DNA of 64,000 bases, taken from the NCBI RefSeq assembly GCF_964253085.1, contig NZ_CAXUQH020000001.1:7502001-7566000 (forward strand). The letters are read 5' to 3'. The notes beneath the pieces are model-generated. The model saw only the letters and a program-made list of their open reading frames with translations, ran no database searches and had not been told where the DNA came from. Every line of letters starts with the position of its first letter. Positions within the stretch are counted from its first letter, which is position 1. Below are positions 44,652-53,087 of this stretch, one piece after another. A program made the position numbers and the translations under genes. The DNA comes from Paenibacillus_E sp964253085. GTDB taxonomy: Bacteria; Bacillota; Bacilli; Paenibacillales; NBRC-103111.

Positions 44652-45134
44652 TCAACCTAATCTTCTTACCTTTTCCTCGATTATACATTGATTAGTCTCA
44701 TCCCACACAACTGAAATTTCAAAAGTTCCCGACTCAAAAAATAAAGGAAACCTCCGTTTGAACCAATCTTGCATCGGCATCTGCAAAGCTTCGTCTATAT
44801 CTACCCAGGCTAACACGCCTTCAGGTGGATCGGTTAGCAACTCTCCTGTAAATGTCCGAGTCAGATAATTAAATACCATATATCTATAGTTCTTCTCGGG
44901 AACTAAATATTCATCGACACCCTTGTATATGAGGTCTTCCGGTTTCACCACGAGTCCCGTTTCTTCCCATACTTCTCGAACCGTTCCCTCCGTGAAACTC
45001 TCTGCCAAGTCTACCTTACCACCCGGGCCAAGAAATCCGGGAAATCCTTTGGATTCGGGACGATTTATCAGAAGTACCTTATTCCCATCTTGGACTAGGC
45101 ACATTGTATAGATGCCACATTCAACTTTATTCAC
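44652..45134 (-). CDS. NUDIX hydrolase (MutT-like)
   Basis: 160 residues from a GTG. The NUDIX box is complete: GPGGKVDLAESFTEGTVREVWEETG near residues 37-61 (read as GPGGKVDLAES, FTEGTVREVWEETG). Relatives act on 8-oxo-dGTP and other nucleoside diphosphate derivatives. It starts 25 bp after the LD-carboxypeptidase stop and probably belongs to the five-gene run from 47553. Confidence 0.88.
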   Translation of the reverse strand: MNKVECGIYTMCLVQDGNKVLLINRPESKGFPGFLGPGGKVDLAESFTEGTVREVWEETGLVVKPEDLIYKGVDEYLVPEKNYRYMVFNYLTRTFTGELLTDPPEGVLAWVDIDEALQMPMQDWFKRRFPLFFESGTFEISVVWDETNQCIIEEKVRRLG

Positions 45135-45159
45135 TTAGGCAAATCCTCCTACTTTTCAA

Positions 45160-46197
45160 TCATTCAAAAGGACTCTCCAACAAAATAACCTCATTCATCC
45201 CCGGATTTAACTCCACTCGTCCACCGAGAGGCAGAATCAATTTCGGATCCGTATGCCCAAAGTCAAAATCAACAACAACCGGTACATGCTCCGCCCCAAA
45301 CTCTTTTGCAATAATATTCATCAGGATCTCTCTCATTTCTAAATTTTCCTCTAAGCTATAATCCTTCGCCCTACCAAATATGACGCCTTTAACACGTGAA
45401 AAGATGCCTTGTATCCCATAATTCCGCAACATATATCCAACTTGCATAGGGGAGGGCTTCTCTTCCGATGTTTCGAAAAATAAGACTTTATCCTGCCAGA
45501 AGTCATCCTGAGGCCAATAGATAGTCGATTTCATAAATTCTAGAACTTCGATACATCCTCCCCACAAATACCCTTGCTCAATCGCTTCTCCCTGTATAAA
45601 CGTCCACCCATTCTCGTTCGCTACAAACGGCTGACACTCACCTAAGGTTTCAAGCTGACTCCAGTCCTTATAACCGTTCGTCCATTCTTGATACGGCACA
45701 TAGCGATAAGGGAACTGCTCTTCAAACAATATGGCTTTGAGATGCTCCGTATAGGCTTTAGGAAGATTACTCAACTGCGCGATGCCTGCCATAACAGATG
45801 GCCCATAGAACGTTACCATCCCCCAATTATTTAAGTACGTTAAGAATGTCGTCGCATCCGAAAATCCCATAACGAATTTAGGGTGATTCACAATAACTTC
45901 CATATTCAAAAAGGATAGAATCCTCACCGATTCATAGCCACCGATGGAAGTGATGATCCCAGCAATTTCTTCATTTTCGAAACAATGGTTAATATCCTGA
46001 GCACGCAATTGCGGATTCTTATACAACTCCTCCGGTGACATCCTTGCCGATGGCATTTCAACAACTTCCAGGCCAAAGACCTCTTTAAGCTGCTTCAAGC
46101 CTAGCTCGTAAATATCTGGGAACAAATAGGGCAGCCCACTGGAGGGTGAAATAATGGCTATTTTGGATCCTGACTTTAAGCGTTTGGGTTTGATCAT
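45160..46197 (-). CDS. S66-family peptidase (LD-carboxypeptidase/MccF-like)
   Basis: 345 residues. The nucleophile Ser lies in VMGFSDATTFL near residue 115, preceded by SIGGYESVRIL. The later Glu/His parts are in YLWGGCIEVLEF and FDFGHTDPKLILPLGG. Known: LdcA trims peptidoglycan tetrapeptides; MccF relatives inactivate peptide-nucleotide antibiotics. Which role applies cannot be told. It lies 17 bp after the TetR gene. Confidence 0.88.
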   Translation of the reverse strand: MIKPKRLKSGSKIAIISPSSGLPYLFPDIYELGLKQLKEVFGLEVVEMPSARMSPEELYKNPQLRAQDINHCFENEEIAGIITSIGGYESVRILSFLNMEVIVNHPKFVMGFSDATTFLTYLNNWGMVTFYGPSVMAGIAQLSNLPKAYTEHLKAILFEEQFPYRYVPYQEWTNGYKDWSQLETLGECQPFVANENGWTFIQGEAIEQGYLWGGCIEVLEFMKSTIYWPQDDFWQDKVLFFETSEEKPSPMQVGYMLRNYGIQGIFSRVKGVIFGRAKDYSLEENLEMREILMNIIAKEFGAEHVPVVVDFDFGHTDPKLILPLGGRVELNPGMNEVILLESPFE

Positions 46198-46214
46198 GAG
46201 TCCCCTCCTATCAT

Positions 46215-46808
46215 CTATTCCATCAACCCGCCAAGCAACAACTGCCAGACACTTTCAAAGTCCTCATCCATGCTCCCCATCCCCCATTCCTGGGCATGCG
46301 ATGGATGATGAAAACGTGAAGTAGCCAAGAAGATGGCTCTGGCAAAAGCCCGCGAATCACACTGCTTGAACTCCTTGTTAGCCATTCCACGTTCAAGGAT
46401 CTGTGCCAACTGCTCAATTAAACGGTAGACATGCGTGTTGATCATTTCAACTTCAATGACCGTAACATTGGCATACATCGCGAACATTTCCGTGTCCTCA
46501 GCGGCGAATTTCCGCTTGGTTTGAATCAACGTCTCTACCCACAAACGCAAACGTTCTTCGGCACGGCCACCAGTTTCACTCGCAATAGCTTCCAAAGGTA
46601 TCGCGATACTCTTATGCAACCACCGCGATGTCACCGCTTCCCGCAGCGCGGCTTTGCTTTCAAAATGCCGATACAACGTCCCATGACTCACTTGCAATAC
46701 CTTGGCTATGTCTACAACGGACGTTTTGTCCGATCCGTACCGCCGAAGCACTTGCTCAGCTGCATCCAAAATCTCATCTTTCGATAGCGGCAACTCATTC
46801 TTCGTCAT
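46215..46808 (-). CDS. TetR-family repressor
   Basis: 197 residues from the ATG at 46808, next to the SDR stop codon (one base between). The helix-turn-helix is at residues about 25-50 (SVVDIAKVLQVSHGTLYRHF). The C-terminal part resembles the YcdC/RutR-like ligand domain. A candidate operator is the 26-bp inverted repeat before the SDR gene, which would make the run self-regulated (inference). Confidence 0.9.
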   Translation of the reverse strand: MTKNELPLSKDEILDAAEQVLRRYGSDKTSVVDIAKVLQVSHGTLYRHFESKAALREAVTSRWLHKSIAIPLEAIASETGGRAEERLRLWVETLIQTKRKFAAEDTEMFAMYANVTVIEVEMINTHVYRLIEQLAQILERGMANKEFKQCDSRAFARAIFLATSRFHHPSHAQEWGMGSMDEDFESVWQLLLGGLME

Positions 46809-46809
46809 T

Positions 46810-47553
46810 TTATACAAAACCGCCGTTCACACGTAGAGTTTGTCCCGTTACCCACTGCGATTCCTCACTTGCTAGGAACAGTACAACCCGCGAAATATCT
46901 TCCGCTTCTCCCAAGCGGCCGAACGAATTCATGTTAGCGATCACATTGATTTGTTCCTCTGATTTCCCCACTGTGAACAATTCGGTATTCACTGGACCTG
47001 GTGCAACGGCATTAATCGTAATCCCCTTAGGTCCTAACTCTTTGGCGAGCTGACGCGTGAACTGTTCAACAGCCCCCTTCGTACCCGCATATGAGCTGTA
47101 CCCAGGGAACATTTGCCCATTAACAGAAGTAGAGAAATTAATAATCCGACCATTCTCCTTCATATGCAGCGCCGCTTGCTGAATCGCAAAGAATGTCCCT
47201 TTCACATTAATGTTAAACTGCCTATCAAAATCCTCTTCGGTAATCGAGAGAATTGGCTTCGTAATCATAATCCCCGCGTTATTGACCAAAATATCAACCT
47301 GCCCATATGCCTCCAGCGTCTTCTGGAACAAAAGCTCAACCTCCGCCACTAGACTAATATCCGCCCCAATCGCGATTGCTTCCCCGCCTCGTTGCTTAAT
47401 GCCGTTAACGACTTCTTCCGCTTTACCTGGACTGCTCGCGTAATTCACGACAACCTTAGCCCCGTGCAGCGCCAGCTCCTCAGCAATCCTCTGACCGATC
47501 CCTCTCGAGGCACCTGTTACCAAAGCTACTTTACCCGTTAATTTCCGCTCCAT
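46810..47553 (-). CDS. Short-chain dehydrogenase/reductase
   Basis: 247 residues from the ATG at 47553 (AAAGGCGG seven bases upstream). The nucleotide loop TGASRGIG, NNAG and catalytic Ser/Tyr/Lys (FSTSVN and YSSYAGTKGAVEQF) are complete, and the C-terminus reads RVNGG. It is the first gene of a run with TetR, LD-carboxypeptidase and NUDIX genes. Its substrate is not known. The upstream region contains the 26-bp inverted repeat and a 7-bp hairpin (47579-47600). Confidence 0.92.
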   Translation of the reverse strand: MERKLTGKVALVTGASRGIGQRIAEELALHGAKVVVNYASSPGKAEEVVNGIKQRGGEAIAIGADISLVAEVELLFQKTLEAYGQVDILVNNAGIMITKPILSITEEDFDRQFNINVKGTFFAIQQAALHMKENGRIINFSTSVNGQMFPGYSSYAGTKGAVEQFTRQLAKELGPKGITINAVAPGPVNTELFTVGKSEEQINVIANMNSFGRLGEAEDISRVVLFLASEESQWVTGQTLRVNGGFV

Positions 47554-47622
47554 GCACAATCCCGCCTTTTCGATGTAATGAGAAGGTAGAGTCGCCTTCT
47601 CCGAACCTTATTAACTTTATTA

Positions 47623-47682
47623 TAAAATCACAAATGACAAAAATCAAATGACTTTTTTTGATTTTTGTCATTTGTGATTTTA
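47623..47682. promoter_or_regulatory. 26-bp perfect inverted repeat before the SDR-TetR genes
   Basis: Arms 47623-47648 and 47657-47682 match over all 26 bases around an eight-base loop (TGACTTTT). The left part also contains the direct repeat CAAATGAC (47631-47638 and 47645-47652). The left edge lies 70 bp before the SDR start. It is much longer than a usual TetR operator. It could hold overlapping operators or be the remains of a small mobile element. Confidence 0.6.
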
Positions 47683-47798
47683 GTAAAACAAATGGACTTC
47701 CCCCAGCGAAAGCCCCATCCCAAAAGTTCACCTGCAACTTATCCCGATCCCCATCCGTCAGTCATATCATATAGATTGTATACAAGGGTGGGCTACAG

Positions 47799-48230
47799 AT
47801 GATCCTAATGCGTTATGCCATACTCGGTGTACTAAGCATTTCAATACTCCTTGCAGGATGCTCGAAGAGCGAGGTCACACCACCGGAAAGCTCAACGAAA
47901 CCAGTATTTTCAACTCCGAAGGAAGTCATCCTTCCTGCCATGCATGGCATCGTGACGGTAGACAATGGACTCAAAGAGACGAAAGTAACCTATACGTTCA
48001 CAAATCAAACTAAAGATAAGATCACTGTCATTGGCGGCGCAAAGTATTCCCTTTTGAAAGATCAAGCCGTTTTCGAACATGGCGCCGTGGCTATCAAAGA
48101 TTACTTAGACTTGGAGCCAGGCCAATCCTATACAGATTCGAAATCCTTCACGAGTTTACCTCAAGGAGATTATCTCATCGAAGTCACTTGGAACAAAACG
48201 AAGGCGACAGCAGCATTTAATCGCAGTTAA
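47799..48230 (+). CDS. Small lipoprotein with BsuPI-like domain
   Basis: 143 residues. The signal peptide ends in the lipobox LAGC with the lipidated Cys near residue 21. The mature domain is a beta sandwich with VTYTFTNQTKDKITVIGGAKYSLL and LEPGQSYTDSKSF, similar to BsuPI/IPI proteinase-inhibitor-like domains. A GGGTGGG site precedes the ATG. It is monocistronic with a terminator. Function unknown. Confidence 0.65.
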   Translation: MILMRYAILGVLSISILLAGCSKSEVTPPESSTKPVFSTPKEVILPAMHGIVTVDNGLKETKVTYTFTNQTKDKITVIGGAKYSLLKDQAVFEHGAVAIKDYLDLEPGQSYTDSKSFTSLPQGDYLIEVTWNKTKATAAFNRS

Positions 48231-48249
48231 ATGCACCCTGCGAAACGCA

Positions 48250-48298
48250 TAGAGGTGCTTGATTTCAGGACTCCCATCCTCTACATCAAGCACCTCTA
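48250..48298. terminator. Two-way terminator between lipoprotein and metallo-hydrolase genes
   Basis: TAGAGGTGCTTGAT and ATCAAGCACCTCTA form a perfect 14-bp stem around a 21-base loop between convergent genes. Confidence 0.75.
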
Positions 48299-48319
48299 CT
48301 TCACGTCCTATTCCTCGGT

Positions 48320-49285
48320 TCACTCGGCTATCAACGTTTCTCCATGCTTCAACAAGCGCAGCAAGCTCGAGTCGAGCCCTCTCCGCTGCCAATCCGCCAA
48401 CAACCGATCCAATGCCTCTTTGGGCGTATCATCGGCAAGACGAAATGCCCCATAATGCATCGGAATGAACTGCTGCGCTCCGACATCAAGAAACGCCTGC
48501 ACCGCTTCCTCTGGGGAAACGTGCTGCATCCCCATGAACCACTCCGGCTCGTAGGCGCCAATCGGCATCAGCGCGTAGCCGATACCCGGAAATTTCGCAC
48601 CAATCTCCCGAAATCCTTCGAAGTACCCGCTATCGCCTGCGAAATAGATCGCAGGAGGATGCTGCTCTCCCTCCAACACAGCGCTCCGCTTCACAATCCA
48701 TCCGCCCCATAGCGAGGTATTCGTATCGGTTAACGTACGTCTTGTCCAGTGCTGCGCTGGCACGAAATGAAACTCCAGCTGGCCGACGGCCTGACTGCCC
48801 CACCATGGCAGTTCATAGACCGTGCTGAACCCCAGCTTCCGCACCTTAGAGCCTAGTCCTTCGGGCACAAGTACGTATGGCGTGCCTCGCAGCTTTTTCA
48901 ACGAACCCACATGCAAGTGATCGTAATGCGCGTGAGACAGCAATATTACATCAACAGGCGGGATCTCTTCTATAGATAAACCTGGCTCCTCGAGCCTTTG
49001 ACTAAAGCCCATTCGAGTTGCCCATACGGGGTCGGTTACAATCGTCATTCCACCTACTTGCAGCAAAAAGGTTGCATGCCCGATCCATGTGATCGTGACT
49101 TCACCCTGATTATTCTTCAGCAGCTCCTGCTGCTTATGCTCAGATTGGCCAATCCGGAAGCTCAGATCTTTCACTTTACCCTTCCGCTCTTTCTGCCAGC
49201 GACGTACTTCTTTCCATGTCTTCGTCTTCGCATTTGGATCTAAGTTGCTATATCGCTGCCGCACCATACATTCATCCCCATTCAT
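48320..49285 (-). CDS. MBL-fold metallo-hydrolase (NAPE-PLD/RomA-like)
   Basis: 321 residues (an alternative ATG at 49267 has GGGGAT upstream). The metal motif SHAHYDHLHVGS is near residue 115, with further ligands in YFAGDSGYFEGF and IPMHYGAF. The order matches the UlaG/NAPE-PLD/RomA branch. No signal peptide. It lies 31 bp after a TetR gene on the same strand, which probably controls it. Confidence 0.88.
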   Translation of the reverse strand: MNGDECMVRQRYSNLDPNAKTKTWKEVRRWQKERKGKVKDLSFRIGQSEHKQQELLKNNQGEVTITWIGHATFLLQVGGMTIVTDPVWATRMGFSQRLEEPGLSIEEIPPVDVILLSHAHYDHLHVGSLKKLRGTPYVLVPEGLGSKVRKLGFSTVYELPWWGSQAVGQLEFHFVPAQHWTRRTLTDTNTSLWGGWIVKRSAVLEGEQHPPAIYFAGDSGYFEGFREIGAKFPGIGYALMPIGAYEPEWFMGMQHVSPEEAVQAFLDVGAQQFIPMHYGAFRLADDTPKEALDRLLADWQRRGLDSSLLRLLKHGETLIAE

Positions 49286-49316
49286 CTTCTCACAATCTAT
49301 ATGCTCTAACCCAGCT

Positions 49317-49910
49317 TCAACGTATGCAAAATCCCTTTAGATACTGGGTGAGGTTCTCGATATTCATACGAATATGTCGGTTGTCCCCTTCAAGCTTGCT
49401 CATCATAATGCCGCCTTCCATCACAGAAAGCGTGAAAGTCGCCAAAGCCTCGATATCGAGATCCGCTTTGAATTCGCCATTTTGAACACCTTCGGAAATA
49501 ATCTCTTTCATGTTGTTCAATGTACTCTTTAGTCCCCGCTGAGCCCGTTCTCGCAAAATAGGATGACTATCGTCGCTCTCGGTAGCTAAGTTCAACAGTG
49601 GGCATCCTCCGATAAAAGGCGGCGTTTCAACCACATTTTCATAGACGCGCAAATAGGCTAACAACTTGCCACTGGCGGTCTCTTCCGCACGAATGGCATC
49701 GTTCATTTTCCCACTAACTACGCTACCTGCATAGTCATAGGCTTCCAGCGCAATCTCGTCCTTACTGGCAAAATGGCGATAAATCCCGCCCTTCTTAATG
49801 CCTGTCAGCTCCGTAATATCCGATAAGGATGAACCTGCATATCCCTTCTGGTTAAACAGCTCCGCGGCCTGAGCGATAATATGCTTGCGAGTTCTTTCAC
49901 CTTTTTGCAT
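49317..49910 (-). CDS. TetR-family repressor (AcrR/YxaF-like)
   Basis: 197 residues. The helix-turn-helix lies at residues about 25-47 (LSDITELTGIKKGGIYRHF). The ligand domain includes FIGGCPLLNLATES, a block found in the AcrR/QacR-like group with a conserved Cys. It precedes the metallo-hydrolase gene by 31 bp, the likely target. Confidence 0.9.
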   Translation of the reverse strand: MQKGERTRKHIIAQAAELFNQKGYAGSSLSDITELTGIKKGGIYRHFASKDEIALEAYDYAGSVVSGKMNDAIRAEETASGKLLAYLRVYENVVETPPFIGGCPLLNLATESDDSHPILRERAQRGLKSTLNNMKEIISEGVQNGEFKADLDIEALATFTLSVMEGGIMMSKLEGDNRHIRMNIENLTQYLKGFCIR

Positions 49911-50082
49911 AGTAACCCTCCGTTACACGCGTAAAATCTTATCTTTTAGTATAACAAAAGAGAGCAAGACATTAAAATGTAGCTCCCCCGTAAACTCATG
50001 TAATATTAATTTACATATAAATTTACATAATCACAATTCACCTGCCTATTTTAATGAAAAACACAATCCGCCTACCAGATCA

Positions 50083-50112
50083 TTGACTGTTTCGAGCGAA
50101 CAGACCTATAAT
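50083..50112 (+). promoter_or_regulatory. Promoter of the amidohydrolase-PucR cluster
   Basis: -35 TTGACT (50083-50088), 18-bp spacer and -10 TATAAT (50107-50112). The spacer holds the imperfect inverted repeat CTGTTTCG-AG-CGAACAG, a possible regulator site overlapping the polymerase footprint. The first start codon is 56 bp downstream. Confidence 0.65.
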
Positions 50113-50168
50113 TCAGTTAACAAATCGAAATTGCGTCATATTTCCTTACATTAAAGAGGTGCGAAGGT

Positions 50169-51428
50169 ATGGAACTTGATTTGATCATCCGATGCTTCTC
50201 CAACCCCCAGTTCGGCACCCTGATGGATGTCGGCATTCGGGATGGGAAAATTATCTACCTTCAGGAGCATCTCCCTGGCAACCCTATCGCCCTCAGCGCT
50301 GGGCAGCTAATTGAAGCCAACGGGCGGGTTCTACTCCCCGGTTTAATAGAACCACATATTCATCTTGATAAAGCCTTTCTATTGAATCTCATGACGAAAG
50401 ACGCCTGCTCGATCGAGCAAGCGATCGCCTCCACCTTGGAGCTTAAACACGCCTTCACCTCAACAGATATCGAGACCCGTTCGATCCAAGTGATCCAACA
50501 AGCCATTGCCAATGGTGTGACTCACATGCGTTGTCATGTTGAGATTGATCCTATCGTTGGCCTAATCGGTTTCGAAGTGATGCTAGCACTGAAGGAACGC
50601 TACGCCAATCAGATCACCCTGCAAATCGTCGCCTTCCCCCAAGAAGGTATCGCCAAGCAGCCCGGAACAGAAGAACTGCTCACGCAAGCCCTACAACTTG
50701 GCGCCGATGTCGTCGGCGGAATCACGTATCAGGATGCAGATTTACAAGCGCATCTTAGCACCGTTTTTAACTTAGCCAAAACTTTCAACAAATCCATAGA
50801 CTTACACGTAGATTTCTCCGACGACCCGTCCATGTTAGCCATTCTCAGCATCATTCGCATGACGCATGCTTATGAGATGCAAGGGCGCGTAAGCGTGGGC
50901 CATCTTACTTCACTTGGTTCACTCCCTTATGAAGTGGCCCAAGTCATCTGTACAGCTATTGCCGAAGCAGGTATCCATGTCATGTCATTACCCGCTACTG
51001 ACCTGTATCTGAACGGACGCGGAGACGATCACCGTCACAGAAGGGGGCTAACCCCTGTACCCCTCCTTTTGAAGCAAGGAGCCAATGTTATCTATGGAAG
51101 CAATAATATCCAGAACCCTTTTACACCTTTCGGCACAGCAGATCCACTGGACACAGGCATGCTCCTCGCACATACCACGTATATGGGCTCCAAGCAGGAC
51201 GTTGTCACACTTATTGAGATGGCGACAACCCGTGCGGCAAAGGCACTAGAACTTGAGAATTATGGCCTGCACATCGGAGCGTATGCTGATCTCATACTAT
51301 TCGAGTCAACTAATCTGCGCAGTGCCTTCTATGAACGAGTACCTAGACGCTATGTCTGGAAGCGAGGACTGCTGGTTGCCTCAACTGTAAAGCAGACGAC
51401 CTTTTACAATGAACAAGTAAGCTCCTAA
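50169..51428 (+). CDS. Amidohydrolase of the cytosine deaminase/AtzC group
   Basis: 419 residues. Metal ligands H-x-H lie in PHIHLDKAF near residue 62, further His in CHVEID and DLHVDF. The usual metal-binding Asp near residue 315 appears as Asn (GSNNIQNPFTPFG). Its sister at 53088 has Asp there. Known: this group deaminates or dechlorinates N-heterocycles such as cytosine, creatinine or triazine derivatives. It is the first gene of a cluster with a PucR regulator, a second amidohydrolase and a binding lipoprotein. Substrate unknown. Confidence 0.85.
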   Translation: MELDLIIRCFSNPQFGTLMDVGIRDGKIIYLQEHLPGNPIALSAGQLIEANGRVLLPGLIEPHIHLDKAFLLNLMTKDACSIEQAIASTLELKHAFTSTDIETRSIQVIQQAIANGVTHMRCHVEIDPIVGLIGFEVMLALKERYANQITLQIVAFPQEGIAKQPGTEELLTQALQLGADVVGGITYQDADLQAHLSTVFNLAKTFNKSIDLHVDFSDDPSMLAILSIIRMTHAYEMQGRVSVGHLTSLGSLPYEVAQVICTAIAEAGIHVMSLPATDLYLNGRGDDHRHRRGLTPVPLLLKQGANVIYGSNNIQNPFTPFGTADPLDTGMLLAHTTYMGSKQDVVTLIEMATTRAAKALELENYGLHIGAYADLILFESTNLRSAFYERVPRRYVWKRGLLVASTVKQTTFYNEQVSS

Positions 51429-51448
51429 TGAGGAAAGGCGGGGATTAG

Positions 51449-53029
51449 ATGCACCTGACCGTTGAAGAAGCGTTAACCATTTACCCTTTGTCACGTGCCA
51501 AATTAGTTGCTGGAGAGAAAGGTCTGTCACGTATTCTGCGATCCGTCAATGTCATGGATGCCCCCGATGCGGGCGATTGGATCAAATCCGGCGAAATGCT
51601 GTTTACGACCGCCTTTGTCATGAAAGATCACCTGGATATGGCCCTTTCCACCTTACGGATGTTGGATGAGCGAGGCGGAGCAGGGCTAGGCATCAAAGTA
51701 GGCCGATATTGGGATCAAATTCCACAAGAGCTGTACGACGAGGCCAATCGACTCGAAATGCCGATCCTAGAGCTGCCATTTGAATTCACCTTTTCCGATC
51801 AGATGGACGCTTTATTCAACGCGGAGCACACGAAGACAACCAAGAAACTGCAGACTGTCCTAGAAAAACAAAAACAGCTCATGCAATTTGCCCTGCGCAA
51901 TAAGGAATCCTCGGATATTTTTCATATGATATCTGGCATTCTAGGGCAACCAATCTCCGTATTTGGGCAGGGTGGCAATGTGCTTTTTCATAACACTTCT
52001 TGGTCGGAGGATGTCCTCCTTCACCAATGGCCATGGACGAAATCCCCGCAATGGGAAGGCTTCGGAGAAACCCGATGCTTCCGCATCCCATTGATGGATT
52101 CACTAGGCTGCACGGGCTTTTTCAAGGTGTATGTGAATTCTCCGTTGATGTTGAAGGAAGAGGAAGCTTTGTTCCATCAAGCCGCCGAAATCTTAACCTA
52201 TCATCTCGGACTCGATATTCAAAAAGGTAAAGACCCCTCACGCCAACATGCACTTAGTCAAGTGTTTACGGACTTTTTCCAGCGAGAGCTATCCTTTCAC
52301 GATTTCATGAAAAGCTGCAAAAGCTACCATCTCACCGTCATATCCACCACCTACCAATGTCTACTTACGACGATCCCGTCAGAACAACCTGGTGCAACTA
52401 GGCTGCTTAATGAAGTTCGCCAGTTGCTGATCTATCATCCCCAGTTGCAGCAGTATGAATCAGAGCACTTCTACCTGGCAGACGGATTGTTCTCGATCTT
52501 CGCTCTTCCGGAGGAACAGACTTTTCATAAAAAAGACTTCCTGACTTCACTAAATTCCTGCTTGTCACATCTAACTTCCAAAGCCTCTGCCGCTGATCTG
52601 CACTGCTGGGTCAGTCGTGTGAAAGCTCAACCTGAACTCATCTACAACGCATTCAAGGAATGCTTGGAAACGCACCACGCCGCTGAGCGACTGCGTATGA
52701 GCCAAACTGTCCTGCATCATGATTCCATCGAGCTATTCTCCCTATTCCAGCATCTGTCCGAGGACGCCATGCGAGGGTATTATAACTACGTATTGGAGCC
52801 CATTTACGGTAAGAACAAGCAGGTCGATCCCGAGCTGGCGTTAACCTTGGAAGTTTATTTTGAGTATGACGGATCCATTAATGAAACAAGCCGCTATCTC
52901 TTTGTCCATCGTAATACGGTTTCGTACCGACTGGAGAAAATCGCAGATTTATTGCAGATGGATTTTAAAAAGATGAGTGATCTCCTGCGCTTGAAGTTAG
53001 CTTTTCTCTTCCGAAATTATCTGAAATAA
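51449..53029 (+). CDS. PucR-family transcriptional regulator
   Basis: 526 residues. The N-terminal PucR domain spans about residues 5-125 (VNVMDAPDAGDWIKSGEMLFTT, split as VNVMDAPDAG and DWIKSGEMLF). The C-terminal helix-turn-helix near residues 470-525 reads SINETSRYLFVHRNTVSYRL. Known: PucR regulates purine degradation in B. subtilis and relatives sense nitrogenous compounds. It lies between two amidohydrolase genes (20 bp and 58 bp gaps), so it probably controls them and itself. Confidence 0.92.
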   Translation: MHLTVEEALTIYPLSRAKLVAGEKGLSRILRSVNVMDAPDAGDWIKSGEMLFTTAFVMKDHLDMALSTLRMLDERGGAGLGIKVGRYWDQIPQELYDEANRLEMPILELPFEFTFSDQMDALFNAEHTKTTKKLQTVLEKQKQLMQFALRNKESSDIFHMISGILGQPISVFGQGGNVLFHNTSWSEDVLLHQWPWTKSPQWEGFGETRCFRIPLMDSLGCTGFFKVYVNSPLMLKEEEALFHQAAEILTYHLGLDIQKGKDPSRQHALSQVFTDFFQRELSFHDFMKSCKSYHLTVISTTYQCLLTTIPSEQPGATRLLNEVRQLLIYHPQLQQYESEHFYLADGLFSIFALPEEQTFHKKDFLTSLNSCLSHLTSKASAADLHCWVSRVKAQPELIYNAFKECLETHHAAERLRMSQTVLHHDSIELFSLFQHLSEDAMRGYYNYVLEPIYGKNKQVDPELALTLEVYFEYDGSINETSRYLFVHRNTVSYRLEKIADLLQMDFKKMSDLLRLKLAFLFRNYLK

Positions 53030-53087
53030 ACGCAACCAAACTAGAAAACAGACACTATGCTTTTCCGCTGCGAAAGGAGTTATCACG

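Noticed and set aside
47531..47737. 68-codon minus-strand frame through the 26-bp inverted repeat
   Set aside because: It only translates the repeat (KSHLIFVICDF-like) and ends inside the SDR start; no ribosome site.
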